Below, piece after piece: positions 1 through 7,792 of a stretch of 64,000 nucleotides of DNA. The translations under genes were made by a program, and so were the position numbers. Position 1 is the stretch's first letter. The number at the start of each line of letters is the position of its first letter. This stretch comes from Gillisella vitis (lineage in GTDB: Bacteria; Pseudomonadota; Alphaproteobacteria; Rhizobiales; Rhizobiaceae), in assembly GCF_021559775.1 (NCBI RefSeq), contig NZ_CP056049.1:186001-250000 (forward strand), written 5' to 3'. Under the pieces are notes generated by a model that saw only the letters and a program-made list of their open reading frames with translations, searched no databases and was not told the DNA's origin.

Positions 1-1
1 G

Positions 2-577
2 GACGAAGAGCACACTACTCACGCTTATAATCCCATAGGGCGCGGCCTGATTTCCGATTATATGCTGGAGATGAACCGGGAGGTTGCCGCCCCGCAGATT
101 GCGCTTGTCGGCGAATTTGCCGCCGAGCGTCCAACTGAATCTATGACGGTCTGCGGTTGTGGGCCAATTCAAAAATCCTGGCTGCCGCGGCTATCTCTCG
201 CCGGCACGTTCGATGATGCCTGGGTTCGAGAGCGCCATCCGCGCATGCCTCTCGATTATGATTTCGCCTATTGGAATGCAGCACCGCTGCCGATGCAGGC
301 AGCCCCTTATCTGATTGGCGATGAAACCATCAGGCTCACAGGGTTTCGGCATGATCCAAGGCCTTATGTGTTTCGGCTGCCGGGAATGGCACTTGGCATC
401 AAGATTAGACGCGAAGGCCTTCATGATATTACCGAGCACATGTTGAATCTGGATACGGTTCACTGCGATATCGCTGACGGCGTGCAGGAACGACATACCC
501 TTAGTATGACCTGGCGTCTGACATTGGCTGAACCGGATGACATCAGGGATATTGAACTGTTCGCACGCCGGCCATAG
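2..577 (+). CDS. DUF2169-family T6SS accessory protein, C-terminal part (cut by window edge)
   Basis: The frame is open from the first bases, so this is the C-terminal part (about 191 residues) of a longer protein. The visible start has an NPIGRG motif, and the rest has the beta-rich pattern of DUF2169 with a late segment around residues 95-170 that fits the family end. From family knowledge, DUF2169 proteins are adaptors encoded beside VgrG and PAAR-like genes in type VI secretion cargo loci, where they help load effectors on the spike. The next gene, 75 bp downstream, is a PAAR-like DUF4150 protein, which supports the call. The VgrG and the rest of the secretion locus, if present, lie left of the window. 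No signal peptide or membrane segment is visible in this part. Confidence 0.8.
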   Translation, partial: DEEHTTHAYNPIGRGLISDYMLEMNREVAAPQIALVGEFAAERPTESMTVCGCGPIQKSWLPRLSLAGTFDDAWVRERHPRMPLDYDFAYWNAAPLPMQAAPYLIGDETIRLTGFRHDPRPYVFRLPGMALGIKIRREGLHDITEHMLNLDTVHCDIADGVQERHTLSMTWRLTLAEPDDIRDIELFARRP

Positions 578-652
578 CCGTTCCCGAAACATCCTGGAGA
601 CAATTGCTCGTCAGCAAGTGAGTGAAGATAAAGTTTTGAAGGAGTAGCGACC

Positions 653-1078
653 ATGAGCCACAGTGCTGCCCGTTACACGAATAAAAATAACGCGATTGTC
701 TGCCTTTCTCCAGATGTGTGCCTGACGCCACGTGGATCAAAGGATGTGGCGGTTCCTTACATGATCCTATCGAAGCTGGAAGCGAGTGAGCGGACCGTCA
801 AAAATGTCTCTTTCGGCGGCGATGAGGCCTTTACGATGAACAGCAGAACCTCAACAGTCACAGGGAACGAGGCCGGAACGAGCGGCGGTGTTCAATCCGG
901 CGTCAATACTGGTTGGTGCCGGCCGCAATCGAACAAAACAAGCTTTTTCGTCAACGGACATCAGGTGATTCAAGACAATTGTCTTTATGAGATGAACTGT
1001 TCAGGGCCGGATGGATCGTCAAATACCCTGGGTAAGCTGATGTTTGTTGATACGGGCGGTAGCGGGAGAGATGGCTGA
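653..1078 (+). CDS. DUF4150 PAAR-like T6SS spike-tip protein
   Basis: A 141-residue protein with a good AAGGAG ribosome site 9-10 bases before the ATG. It has the DUF4150 features: an early CLSPDVCLTP segment, a conserved TSTVTGNEAGTSGGV stretch near residues 61-75, and a late NGHQVIQDNC motif. DUF4150 is related to PAAR proteins, which cap the VgrG spike of type VI secretion systems and carry cargo. The several cysteines and histidine match the metal-holding tip of such proteins, though I infer this. It follows the DUF2169 gene and overlaps the start of the AP2-like gene by 8 bases, so the three are probably co-transcribed. Confidence 0.85.
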   Translation: MSHSAARYTNKNNAIVCLSPDVCLTPRGSKDVAVPYMILSKLEASERTVKNVSFGGDEAFTMNSRTSTVTGNEAGTSGGVQSGVNTGWCRPQSNKTSFFVNGHQVIQDNCLYEMNCSGPDGSSNTLGKLMFVDTGGSGRDG

Positions 1079-2012
1079 TACGAAGGCCCAGTCGAAAGTA
1101 ACCAACTCAACTTCAGCGATTAATGCTGACACCTACGCGCTGTTTCGTGAGGAGCATAACGAGAACCACGGTGGCGGCTGGTGGGTGGATTTGAGGCGAC
1201 GCGGCATCCGGGTCGTGCGGCTGTTCAAGGACAGCATTTACGGATCGCCGCACGCAAGCTTCGATCAGGCGAAAGCCTATCGCGATGCGGTCATGTCTGT
1301 TTTGCCGCCTGCCACCAATCATGAGCAGGCAGTTCTGCTCCGCAAGAATAACAAGAGTGGCATCTCAGGTGTGCGCCACGTCGAACTGGCAGAGGACGAA
1401 GCTTGGGAAGCATCTCTCCTTAACCGCACAGAGCACAAACGCGAGAAGTTCTCCGTACGCGAATATGGTGAGGAGCAAGCGAAAGCCATGGCAATCGCAC
1501 AGCGCCGAAAATGGCTGGAGGAATTGCCGGTCAAACACCTGGCTTATGCAGAACACTCAGAGGAGATGACCCGGCAATATTTCGGCGAACCGGTCATTTG
1601 CTCAGTTGCCTATGCCACTGAAGCGTCATCGCGGCATGCGGGCAAATCCCTTGGCAAGTATCGGTCCTGTGGGACGGCCTGTCGGCGAACCGCCTGCCTG
1701 CTCAAGCGTCAACTCATAAAGCTGATCGTTGCGCGGCTTCGGCAGCGTCGGCCCATGGAGGCGGGCGGAACGCACGCCTTCCAGCAGGCCGAGAGGGACC
1801 GGCCCGACATCGCGAGAGGGCAGGGTCCAGACCTGGATCGTCTTGTCACGCGGAACGACGAAATCCGCCAGAAGCCGCACGGAGGCCTCGTCATTGCCGA
1901 AATCCTCGACAACCGCCTGAACCTCTCCCGCCTCGTTGACGAGGACGGCGACGACGAGTGGCTCCACCGTTCTGGTCAGGCTGTAGACGAGGCCGACGAC
2001 GAGCAGGAGTGA
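1071..2012 (+). CDS. AP2-domain-like protein of the T6SS module, with an aberrant C-terminal tail
   Basis: I place the start at the ATG at 1071, preceded by GGGAGAG, inside the end of the DUF4150 gene. Residues about 30-85 read as one AP2-like unit (WWVDLRRRGIRVVRLF, then YGS and an alanine-rich helix). Residues about 95-155 read as a second (NKSGISGVRHVE, WEASLL, then YGEEQAKAMAI). AP2-like domains bind DNA in mobile-element and regulatory proteins. Its role beside a T6SS tip gene is unknown; cargo or a regulator are both possible. From about residue 185 the frame runs antisense through the 3' half of the anti-sigma gene and turns into low-complexity Arg-rich sequence, so the native stop was probably lost. 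The true domain likely ends near base 1610. Confidence 0.55.
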   Translation: MADTKAQSKVTNSTSAINADTYALFREEHNENHGGGWWVDLRRRGIRVVRLFKDSIYGSPHASFDQAKAYRDAVMSVLPPATNHEQAVLLRKNNKSGISGVRHVELAEDEAWEASLLNRTEHKREKFSVREYGEEQAKAMAIAQRRKWLEELPVKHLAYAEHSEEMTRQYFGEPVICSVAYATEASSRHAGKSLGKYRSCGTACRRTACLLKRQLIKLIVARLRQRRPMEAGGTHAFQQAERDRPDIARGQGPDLDRLVTRNDEIRQKPHGGLVIAEILDNRLNLSRLVDEDGDDEWLHRSGQAVDEADDEQE

Positions 2013-2330
2013 GGCGGCAAGCGACGTGAGTGCAGCCAACTTCCAGCGGCGAGAGCCATTATCGTTTGCGATATGTGTGTTTGGTTTGGCGGGACGGTTG
2101 TCCTGAACTGGCAGGGAAGCCTCGATACGCTTCCAGAGATCCTCGCTGACGGGTCGCGGAGCCATACTCGTATCGAGCGGCAGGAAGCGATCTCGACTGG
2201 CAGCAACGGCAGCCTTGAGTTCAGGGTCACGTTCCATGGCATTCTCGATTTCTTCCGCCTGCGTTGGCTCGAGCAATCCCAGCACATATTCGTCGGCGAG
2301 ATGCGCTATGTCTTTGCGGTCGTAGCTCAT
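1626..2330 (-). CDS. RskA-type anti-sigma factor
   Basis: A 234-residue protein. The start is the ATG of an ATGA overlap with the sigma-factor stop; an in-frame codon further upstream would put it inside the sigma gene. Residues 1-60 form a short N-terminal anti-sigma domain (HLADEYVLGLLEPTQAEEIE), residues about 95-115 form one membrane helix (KLAALTSLAASLLLVVGLVY), and the rest is an RskA-like C-terminal domain likely outside the cytoplasm, with PVPLGLLEG and QLYELTLEQAGGSPTGRPTG near the end. It should bind and hold the neighbouring ECF sigma factor at the membrane. Tight coupling with the sigma gene is normal for such pairs. Its 3' end overlaps the AP2-like frame on the other strand by 387 bp. 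Confidence 0.88.
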   Translation of the reverse strand: MSYDRKDIAHLADEYVLGLLEPTQAEEIENAMERDPELKAAVAASRDRFLPLDTSMAPRPVSEDLWKRIEASLPVQDNRPAKPNTHIANDNGSRRWKLAALTSLAASLLLVVGLVYSLTRTVEPLVVAVLVNEAGEVQAVVEDFGNDEASVRLLADFVVPRDKTIQVWTLPSRDVGPVPLGLLEGVRSARLHGPTLPKPRNDQLYELTLEQAGGSPTGRPTGPILAKGFARMPR

Positions 2331-2887
2331 GCCATGCACTCCCGCAGCGCCAGAAGCCCGCGCCTGATCCACGACTTGGTGGTGCCGAGCGGAATGCGCA
2401 GCGTGCCTGCAATTTCGCCATGGGAATAACCGCCAACATAGGCCATGAGAATTCCCTGCCGCTTTGTATCTTCTAGCGCACCGAGACAGTCATAGAGACG
2501 GGAATTGCGATCCAGGCGATGCCATGCTGCCATGATTTCATCCGTCTGCTGATCGTCCTGAAGCGTTTCAAACTCCTCGACGGAGTGTTCCCGCTTGCCA
2601 TCACGCAACAGGTTGAGCGCCCGGTTTCGAACGATGGCATAGATCCAGCCGCGCGCCGAACCGCTATCAGAACGGTACTGGTAGGCATGCGTCCATATAC
2701 GGATGAAAGAGTCCTGCACGACCTCTTCAGCAAGCTCGCGACGTCTGACGATGCGCTGGGCAACCGCCATGAGCTTACCGGCCTCCTGATCAAAGATGTG
2801 TCGCAATGCCAGGCGGTCGCCCTTTGCACAGCCATCAAGCGCCTCATCGAGATTAACCGGCCTGGAGCCCATCACTGTCAAAACCAT
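2327..2887 (-). CDS. ECF-subfamily RNA polymerase sigma factor
   Basis: A 186-residue sigma-70 family protein with only regions 2 and 4. Region 2 is visible as AEEVVQDSFIRIWTHAYQYR and GWIYAIVRNRALNLLRDGKR (residues about 50-100), and region 4 as YVGGYSHGEIAGTLRIPLGTTKSWIRRGL near the C-terminus. It is translationally coupled to the RskA-type anti-sigma factor and divergent from an exported DUF4394 protein. This arrangement matches the SigK/RskA type, where the sigma factor answers an envelope or oxidative signal and activates itself and its neighbour. The start could also be the ATG five codons in (2872). The signal is not visible from sequence. Confidence 0.9.
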   Translation of the reverse strand: MVLTVMGSRPVNLDEALDGCAKGDRLALRHIFDQEAGKLMAVAQRIVRRRELAEEVVQDSFIRIWTHAYQYRSDSGSARGWIYAIVRNRALNLLRDGKREHSVEEFETLQDDQQTDEIMAAWHRLDRNSRLYDCLGALEDTKRQGILMAYVGGYSHGEIAGTLRIPLGTTKSWIRRGLLALRECMA

Positions 2888-2951
2888 CTCCTTAGATCAG
2901 TGCGCAAACCGCCTGCCTTTTGCAAACTATACCCGCCGCAAGAGCGGAATA

Positions 2952-2988
2952 GATGCAGTCATCAAAAATATTTTCGAGCGCTGCATCC
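2952..2988. promoter_or_regulatory. Mirrored CTGCATC motifs, candidate ECF sigma -35 elements
   Basis: CTGCATC occurs at 2981-2988 on the plus strand (as CTGCATCC), pointing at the DUF4394 gene, and at 2958-2952 on the minus strand, pointing at the sigma gene. A mirrored pair between a sigma factor and a divergent target gene is what an autoregulated ECF promoter region would show. The matching -10 elements are not clearly conserved between the two sides, so this is only a candidate. Confidence 0.35.
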
Positions 2989-3076
2989 AAACGCATCGTC
3001 TGTTGTGTCTTCAAGATGGAAGGTCGTGAGCCAGACGGCGGAACCTTCTTCGATTTTGAACGCACGGGAGAAAAAC

Positions 3077-3865
3077 ATGCAGACCATTCGTTTTACTTTA
3101 GCAGCCTCCATATCCGTCATTGCCACGGCAACATCGGCCTTTGCGGCACCCGTTCTGGCATTGAGCGGCGACAAGACGCTCGTGATTTTCGATACGGAAA
3201 AGCCTTCCGTGACAAAGACGATGGATGTTACCGGCGTTGATAAGCTCGTCGGCATCGATTATCGCCCCGGCAACAAGACGGTCATTGGCGTAACGCCGGA
3301 CAACCGCATTGTCAGCATCAACCTGGAGACGGGCGCTGCAAGCGAAGTGGCGAAGATGGACAAGATGCTGACCATGACTGACGCGCCTGTCGTGGTCGAT
3401 TTCAACCCGATGGCAGACCGCCTGCGCTTCATGACCGGCACCACCAACCACCGCGTTCACCCCGATACGGGTGCCGTGACGGTTGACGGCGTGCTCGCTT
3501 TCGAAGAGGGCGATATGCATAAGGGCGAGACCCCGAACATTGTAGCCGCCGCCTATACCAATTCCATCGGCAAGCCGGAAAAGACTGCGATGTACAATAT
3601 CGACGCCACTATCGGAGCGTTGATCCAGCAGACAAAGCCGAATGACGGCACACTGAAAGCCATCGGCAAGCTTGGCCTGAAAGACAAGCCCGCGACCTAT
3701 GCCTTCGACATTCAAGGAATGGAGGGTGGCAAGAACACGGCCTATCTGGTGGCAAGCAAGATGCTTTACACCGTCAATCTCGAAACGGGCGCAGCGACCG
3801 AAGTCGGCGCGATCTCCGGTCTGGAAAATGAGGTGCGGGACATCGCAGTCCTGCCGGCGACCTAA
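3077..3865 (+). CDS. Exported DUF4394 domain protein
   Basis: A 262-residue protein starting at the ATG after GGGAGAAAAAC. Residues 1-23 are a signal peptide (hydrophobic core, AFA cleavage site), so it is periplasmic or secreted. The mature part is a DUF4394 domain: repeated short beta blades with DPDTGAV-like turns (VSINLETGAASEV near residue 80, HPDTGAVTVDGVL near 130, VNLETGAATEV near 240), which suggests a propeller-like fold. The function of DUF4394 is not known. It is divergent from the ECF sigma/anti-sigma pair and is a likely target of it. A strong hairpin follows the stop codon. Confidence 0.85.
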   Translation: MQTIRFTLAASISVIATATSAFAAPVLALSGDKTLVIFDTEKPSVTKTMDVTGVDKLVGIDYRPGNKTVIGVTPDNRIVSINLETGAASEVAKMDKMLTMTDAPVVVDFNPMADRLRFMTGTTNHRVHPDTGAVTVDGVLAFEEGDMHKGETPNIVAAAYTNSIGKPEKTAMYNIDATIGALIQQTKPNDGTLKAIGKLGLKDKPATYAFDIQGMEGGKNTAYLVASKMLYTVNLETGAATEVGAISGLENEVRDIAVLPAT

Positions 3866-3872
3866 TACTGAA

Positions 3873-3903
3873 GAGCAAGGCAGGCGATGAGCCTGCCTTG
3901 CTC
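3873..3903 (+). terminator. Hairpin terminator after the DUF4394 gene
   Basis: A perfect 13-bp stem (GAGCAAGGCAGGC paired with GCCTGCCTTGCTC) with a 5-base loop starts 8 bases after the stop codon. It is followed by GTCTTGT, a weak T-rich tail, so termination is likely but may be imperfect. Confidence 0.7.
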
Positions 3904-4110
3904 GTCTTGTGACGCGGCGTCGGAGGGTGACCCCTGCGATTGGTTCCGTAAGGCTCTGATTAATTGAGATGAAATGGAGAGGTGCCGTGCAGACTTTAAC
4001 AGAGAACAGTTCGCGTCACGTTACATCGGGATTATCTGAAATTGGATCAAAATTCCCTTTTGAATTATGTTCCATAAGATATCTTATCGATATTTACGAC
4101 TTTAGTGGGT
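3904..4110. other. Intergenic DNA left of the IS30 element
   Basis: I see no gene here. It is AT-rich toward the insertion site. It holds one copy (3954-3976) of a 23-base sequence that recurs at 57171-57193 with 21 of 23 bases identical. Confidence 0.5.
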
Positions 4111-5224
4111 GGGTTCAAGGATGAAGTGCGACTTGCAATAGATAACAAAGGTTTATCGTTTGCAAGGAAAGCGCAATGAAACGCACTTACTCCCATATCG
4201 ACTTGGACGAACGTCGCAAGATCGCTCGCTGGCGTATGGCGGGCCAGAGTATTGAGATGATCGCCGAGACACTCGGTCGCCATCGCTCGACGATCTTTCG
4301 TGAAATCAAGCGGAATACGTTTATCGATGAGGTGGTCCCGGACCTCAATGGCTATTACTGCGTCACGGCGCATGACATGGCTTGCGAACGGCGGGCCAAG
4401 CTGCGGAAGCTGGCGCGCTTTGCGAATGTGAGGCAGTCCGTGATCGACCGGATCATGCATGGTTGGTCGCCCCAGCAAATCGCCGGTCGCATGCGGCTGG
4501 AACAGCATCCGATCTTTGTCAGTCACGAGACAATCTACAAGTTCGCATACTCGGCCGACGGTCATGCCATCAAGCTGTGGCGTCACCTGCCGGAGCATCG
4601 AGCCAGACGGCGACCACGACATGCAAGACGTGAGCACAGTCAACGCTTTAGTCCGGAACTCAACATTCTGCACCGGCCGGATGTCGTTGCTGAACGCAAG
4701 CAGTTCGGGCATTGGGAATGCGATCTGATCCAGTTCCGCAAGAAGTTCGGCAAGGCGAATGTGACATCGCTTGTTGAGCGGGTGAGCCGCTTTACGATCT
4801 TGTTGCGCAACAATGATCGCCAGTCCCGCCCGGTCATGGATGGCATCATCCAGGCGCTGAAGAGCCTCCCTCACCTCGCCCGCCGATCGTTGACATTCGA
4901 CCGAGGCACCGAATTCACTGACTGGCCGTACCTTCAGGCAGGCATAGGCACGCAAACATGGTTTTGTGACCCACAATCGCCCTGGCAAAAAGGAACGGTC
5001 GAAAATACCAACCGGCGAGCGCGAAAATGGCTTTCGAGAGACGTCGATCCCTTGTCCGTAGCCGCCGCCGATCTGATGGAGATCTGCAATCGGCTTAATC
5101 AGACACCGCGTAAATGCCTCGGCTACCGAACGCCGGCTGAGGTCTTCCGCAAGAAACTGCTCGCGCAGATGCGACATGCCAGCTAGCTTGAAAGCCACGC
5201 AGGTCGCACTTCGGCGTGAACTCA
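4111..5224 (+). mobile_element. IS30-family insertion sequence
   Basis: An intact transposase gene is flanked by imperfect terminal inverted repeats. The left end (4113-4136) reads GTTCA, a short variable piece, then GAAGTGCGACTTGC; the reverse complement of the right end (5199-5221) reads GTTCA, CGCC, then GAAGTGCGACCTGC. One gap and one core mismatch separate them. I could not identify target duplications. A complete frame and paired ends suggest recent insertion and possible activity. Confidence 0.8.
4176..5186 (+). CDS. IS30-family transposase
   Basis: A 336-residue DDE transposase, full length for the family. The N-terminus holds the IS30 helix-turn-helix (HIDLDERRKIARWRMAGQSI, then IAETLGRHRSTIFREIKRN). 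The middle has WSPQQIAGRM and SHETIYKFAY, which are typical for IS30. The catalytic core includes HWECDLI near residue 185 (first Asp), LTFDRGTEF near residue 240 (second Asp) and the closing Glu in SPWQKGTVENTNRRARKWLS. No frameshift or stop interrupts it. It sits between IS30-type terminal repeats. Confidence 0.95.
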   Translation: MKRTYSHIDLDERRKIARWRMAGQSIEMIAETLGRHRSTIFREIKRNTFIDEVVPDLNGYYCVTAHDMACERRAKLRKLARFANVRQSVIDRIMHGWSPQQIAGRMRLEQHPIFVSHETIYKFAYSADGHAIKLWRHLPEHRARRRPRHARREHSQRFSPELNILHRPDVVAERKQFGHWECDLIQFRKKFGKANVTSLVERVSRFTILLRNNDRQSRPVMDGIIQALKSLPHLARRSLTFDRGTEFTDWPYLQAGIGTQTWFCDPQSPWQKGTVENTNRRARKWLSRDVDPLSVAAADLMEICNRLNQTPRKCLGYRTPAEVFRKKLLAQMRHAS

Positions 5225-5261
5225 CACTGTTAAAATTGCATAAACCGAATCGGAGGCTCCA

Positions 5262-5465
5262 TTGGATACCGTCACCATTGAAACACGTGCAGACTTTGCT
5301 AATTGGGCGATAGAACGGGCGCGTGCCATTGTCGCTGAACAAGGGGGACATCTCGCACTCGCTGCTCGTGATATGGACGAGGCACAGATCGGCGTTGCGG
5401 GGAATGCAATGGGTCAAGCGATTGTTGATGCACTCCTCGAAGTGTTCGATGGCTTAAGTACATAA
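5262..5465 (+). CDS. Small hypothetical protein
   Basis: A 67-residue frame with a TTG start 5 bases after a perfect GGAGG (5252-5256). It is acidic and Ala-rich (RARAIVAEQGGHLALAARDMDEAQ) and looks helical and soluble, with no signal or membrane segment. I do not recognise a family. It lies directly right of the IS30 element, so its native promoter may be displaced. The good ribosome site and protein-like composition argue for a real gene; the short length keeps confidence moderate. Confidence 0.45.
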   Translation: MDTVTIETRADFANWAIERARAIVAEQGGHLALAARDMDEAQIGVAGNAMGQAIVDALLEVFDGLST

Positions 5466-5723
5466 TAAGACCTGCAATGATAACAGAATTTAGACGCGCC
5501 GAAGTGGTTGTCATGTCTATCTGAGTGTCCGCTGTGGCGTTTAACACCGCCATAGGCACCGAGCGTTGACCGCGATTATAAAAAAAGCAAATTGAACATG
5601 CAAAATGGCCCAAGCCGACGATTTATCCGCTTCTTGAGACCGATAATCATCATTCAATAGATCGCCAAGGCAGCAGCAGCTCCTAAAGTGAAGGCCACGC
5701 TGTCTTCAGAAGTCGAAGGCCAG
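5466..5723. other. Intergenic DNA, no gene seen
   Basis: No credible gene on either strand. A weak inverted repeat (GGCG...CCGCC near 5535-5552) lies here; it could be part of a terminator for the minus-strand sugar operon, but it lacks a T-run. Confidence 0.4.
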
Positions 5724-6404
5724 TCAAGTCTGGAACCGGGAATCCAGCCACAGAGCAAATCCGCCTTTGAATGCATTGGCGTTATCGCCGTGACGGGCAT
5801 TGGTCGGAAGCGTTTTTAACTTAGTGACATTGCCGCCGCCGATGACAACATAGTCCGGCTCCAGTGCTGTGCTGAGTTGCTCTACAGCCCTCAACACATG
5901 TTTCTCCCATTTACTGTGCCCGCGCTCTTTCAGGCTCGCCTGGCCGAGGTAGTCCTCATAGCTGCGGCCTTTTCGATAAGGAAGATGCGCCAGTTCCATG
6001 GGTTGGGTGACGTAGTTGACGATCATGGCCGCTCCCAGGCCGGTGCCAAGGCCGAGAAACAGCATACGTCCGCCATCATAGCTTCCCATAGCCTGCATCA
6101 GAGCATCGTTGACAATGCGCACGGGCTTGCCGAACCGCTTTGCGAAATCGAAACCTGTCCATCCGGCCGCTAAGTTATGCGGCTCCGTCAAAATACGATT
6201 GTGAACAACCGGACCCGGATAACCAATGGCGATAACGTCATAATCCATGCCTGACGCAAGTGTCTCAACCGCATCGGCCATGGCAGCGGCATCCATTTCC
6301 GGACCAGAGACAGCCTTGCTTTCCACGCCGTCAACGCTGTTCATGATTTTGACATGCGACCCGCCGACATCAACGGCAAGCACGATCTGGGGTTTCTCAT
6401 CCAT
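5724..6404 (-). CDS. ROK-family glucokinase, polyphosphate-glucokinase-like
   Basis: A 226-residue sugar kinase of the ROK/ASKHA fold. The phosphate-1 loop is LAVDVGGSHVKIM near residue 10; AIGYPGPV, IVNDA (catalytic Asp, near residue 98) and FLGLGTGLGAAMI (phosphate-2 region) follow in order. The short length and the ELAHLPYRKGRSYEDYLG stretch resemble polyphosphate glucokinases (PpgK) more than classical ATP ROK kinases; the phosphoryl donor is not certain. It starts 11 bases after the glucose-6-phosphate dehydrogenase stop, as the last gene of a four-gene operon, and would convert glucose from the glucoamylase into glucose 6-phosphate. Confidence 0.82.
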   Translation of the reverse strand: MDEKPQIVLAVDVGGSHVKIMNSVDGVESKAVSGPEMDAAAMADAVETLASGMDYDVIAIGYPGPVVHNRILTEPHNLAAGWTGFDFAKRFGKPVRIVNDALMQAMGSYDGGRMLFLGLGTGLGAAMIVNYVTQPMELAHLPYRKGRSYEDYLGQASLKERGHSKWEKHVLRAVEQLSTALEPDYVVIGGGNVTKLKTLPTNARHGDNANAFKGGFALWLDSRFQT

Positions 6405-6415
6405 AGATGTCTTCC

Positions 6416-7792
6416 TTATGGTTGCGGATCGACCCAGCCACCTGGAGGGGCGAAATCCTTCATGGCATCCGCAGGGCCCCAGGTGCCAGGCAGATAGACG
6501 GCTGGCTGTTCCCTCAGATCAAGCACCGGATCCACCACGCGCCAGGCCAGCTCAGCCGCGTCCTGCCGGGTGAAGAGCTGGCGCCTGCCGTTCAGGGCAT
6601 CGCCGATCAACCGCTCGTAGGGCATCATGTCGTCGGTCGTATCATCAAGCGCACCAAGTTCGACACTTTCACCGACCATCCCCTCGCCCGGCGCTTTACG
6701 GCGCGTACCGATGCCGATTGCCACCTGCGGTCCAACACGGAACCGCAAATAATTGGCTTCGGCTGCGGTAACTTCGTCGAAAAGAGCAACGGGCGGGCGG
6801 CGAAACCGCACGACAACTTCTGTCGCACGGACCGGCAGGTGCTTGCCGGCTCTGATAAAAAAGGGCACATCCTTCCATCGCCACGTATCCACGAACAGGC
6901 GCACGGCGGCAAATGTCTCGACAGGTGAGCCGGGCGCAACACCCGGTTCGTCGTGATAGCCCTGGAACTGTCCCCTGACGAGGTCATGCGTCGAGAGCGG
7001 GCGAATGGCCCGGAGAACCTGGACCTTTTCGTCACTAAGTTCATCAGAACCGTTGTTGACAGGCGGTTCAATCGTCAACAGCAGGAGAATATTGATCAGG
7101 TGGTTCTGGATGACGTCACGAATGCATCCAACCTCGTCATAGAACTTGCCACGGCCAGCAATTCCAAAATCCTCAGCCATGGTGATCTGCACGCTTTCGA
7201 CGTGGGTGCGGTTCCACACCGGTTCCAGAAAAGCGTTGGCAAAGCGGAAATAGATCAGGTTTTGCACCGCTTCCTTGCCCAGAAAATGGTCGATGCGGAA
7301 CACCGCTTCCTCCTCGAACACGGAGTGTAAGACACCATCGAGTGCCTTGGCTGAGGCAAGGTCCCGCCCGAAGGGCTTTTCCACCATCAGCCTGGCGTTC
7401 TCAGCAAGGCCTGCCGCCTTCGATGCCTTGATGACTGTCTCGAAAAGCGAAGGCGGGATGGCCAGATAGTAAAGCGGATGGGTGGCAGGACCGAGCGCCT
7501 CACGCAGCCGATCGAAGGTGGCCGGGCTTTTGTAATCGCCACTGACATAGCGCAGCAATCCCTTCAGCCTGGCAAAAACGGCCTCGTCAACCGTGCCGAA
7601 CTGCTTGCTGATGCCATCGTGAGCGCGGGCTGCCAGGCGGTCAATATCCCAGTCGTCGAGCGCCACACCGATGACCGGCTCGTTCAACTGGCCTCGCCGC
7701 ACCATCTGGTAAAGTGACGGGAGGATCATCTTATAGGCGAGATCACCGGTCACGCCGAACACCACGAGGGCATCGGATCTGCCTTGCATCAT
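6416..7792 (-). CDS. zwf: Glucose-6-phosphate 1-dehydrogenase
   Basis: A 458-residue NADP-linked dehydrogenase that oxidises glucose 6-phosphate to 6-phosphogluconolactone. It has the GVTGDLAYKMILPSL nucleotide-binding start (family pattern GxxGDLA), the active-site RIDHFLGKEAVQNL block near residue 175, and VFFIRAGKHLP-like sequence (DVPFFIRAGKHLP) in the C-terminal half. Length is slightly short of the usual 480-510. Its ATG overlaps the stop of gnd (ATGA), so the two are translationally coupled. This may be a second copy in the genome, since an accessory operon carries it. Confidence 0.95.
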   Translation of the reverse strand: MMQGRSDALVVFGVTGDLAYKMILPSLYQMVRRGQLNEPVIGVALDDWDIDRLAARAHDGISKQFGTVDEAVFARLKGLLRYVSGDYKSPATFDRLREALGPATHPLYYLAIPPSLFETVIKASKAAGLAENARLMVEKPFGRDLASAKALDGVLHSVFEEEAVFRIDHFLGKEAVQNLIYFRFANAFLEPVWNRTHVESVQITMAEDFGIAGRGKFYDEVGCIRDVIQNHLINILLLLTIEPPVNNGSDELSDEKVQVLRAIRPLSTHDLVRGQFQGYHDEPGVAPGSPVETFAAVRLFVDTWRWKDVPFFIRAGKHLPVRATEVVVRFRRPPVALFDEVTAAEANYLRFRVGPQVAIGIGTRRKAPGEGMVGESVELGALDDTTDDMMPYERLIGDALNGRRQLFTRQDAAELAWRVVDPVLDLREQPAVYLPGTWGPADAMKDFAPPGGWVDPQP

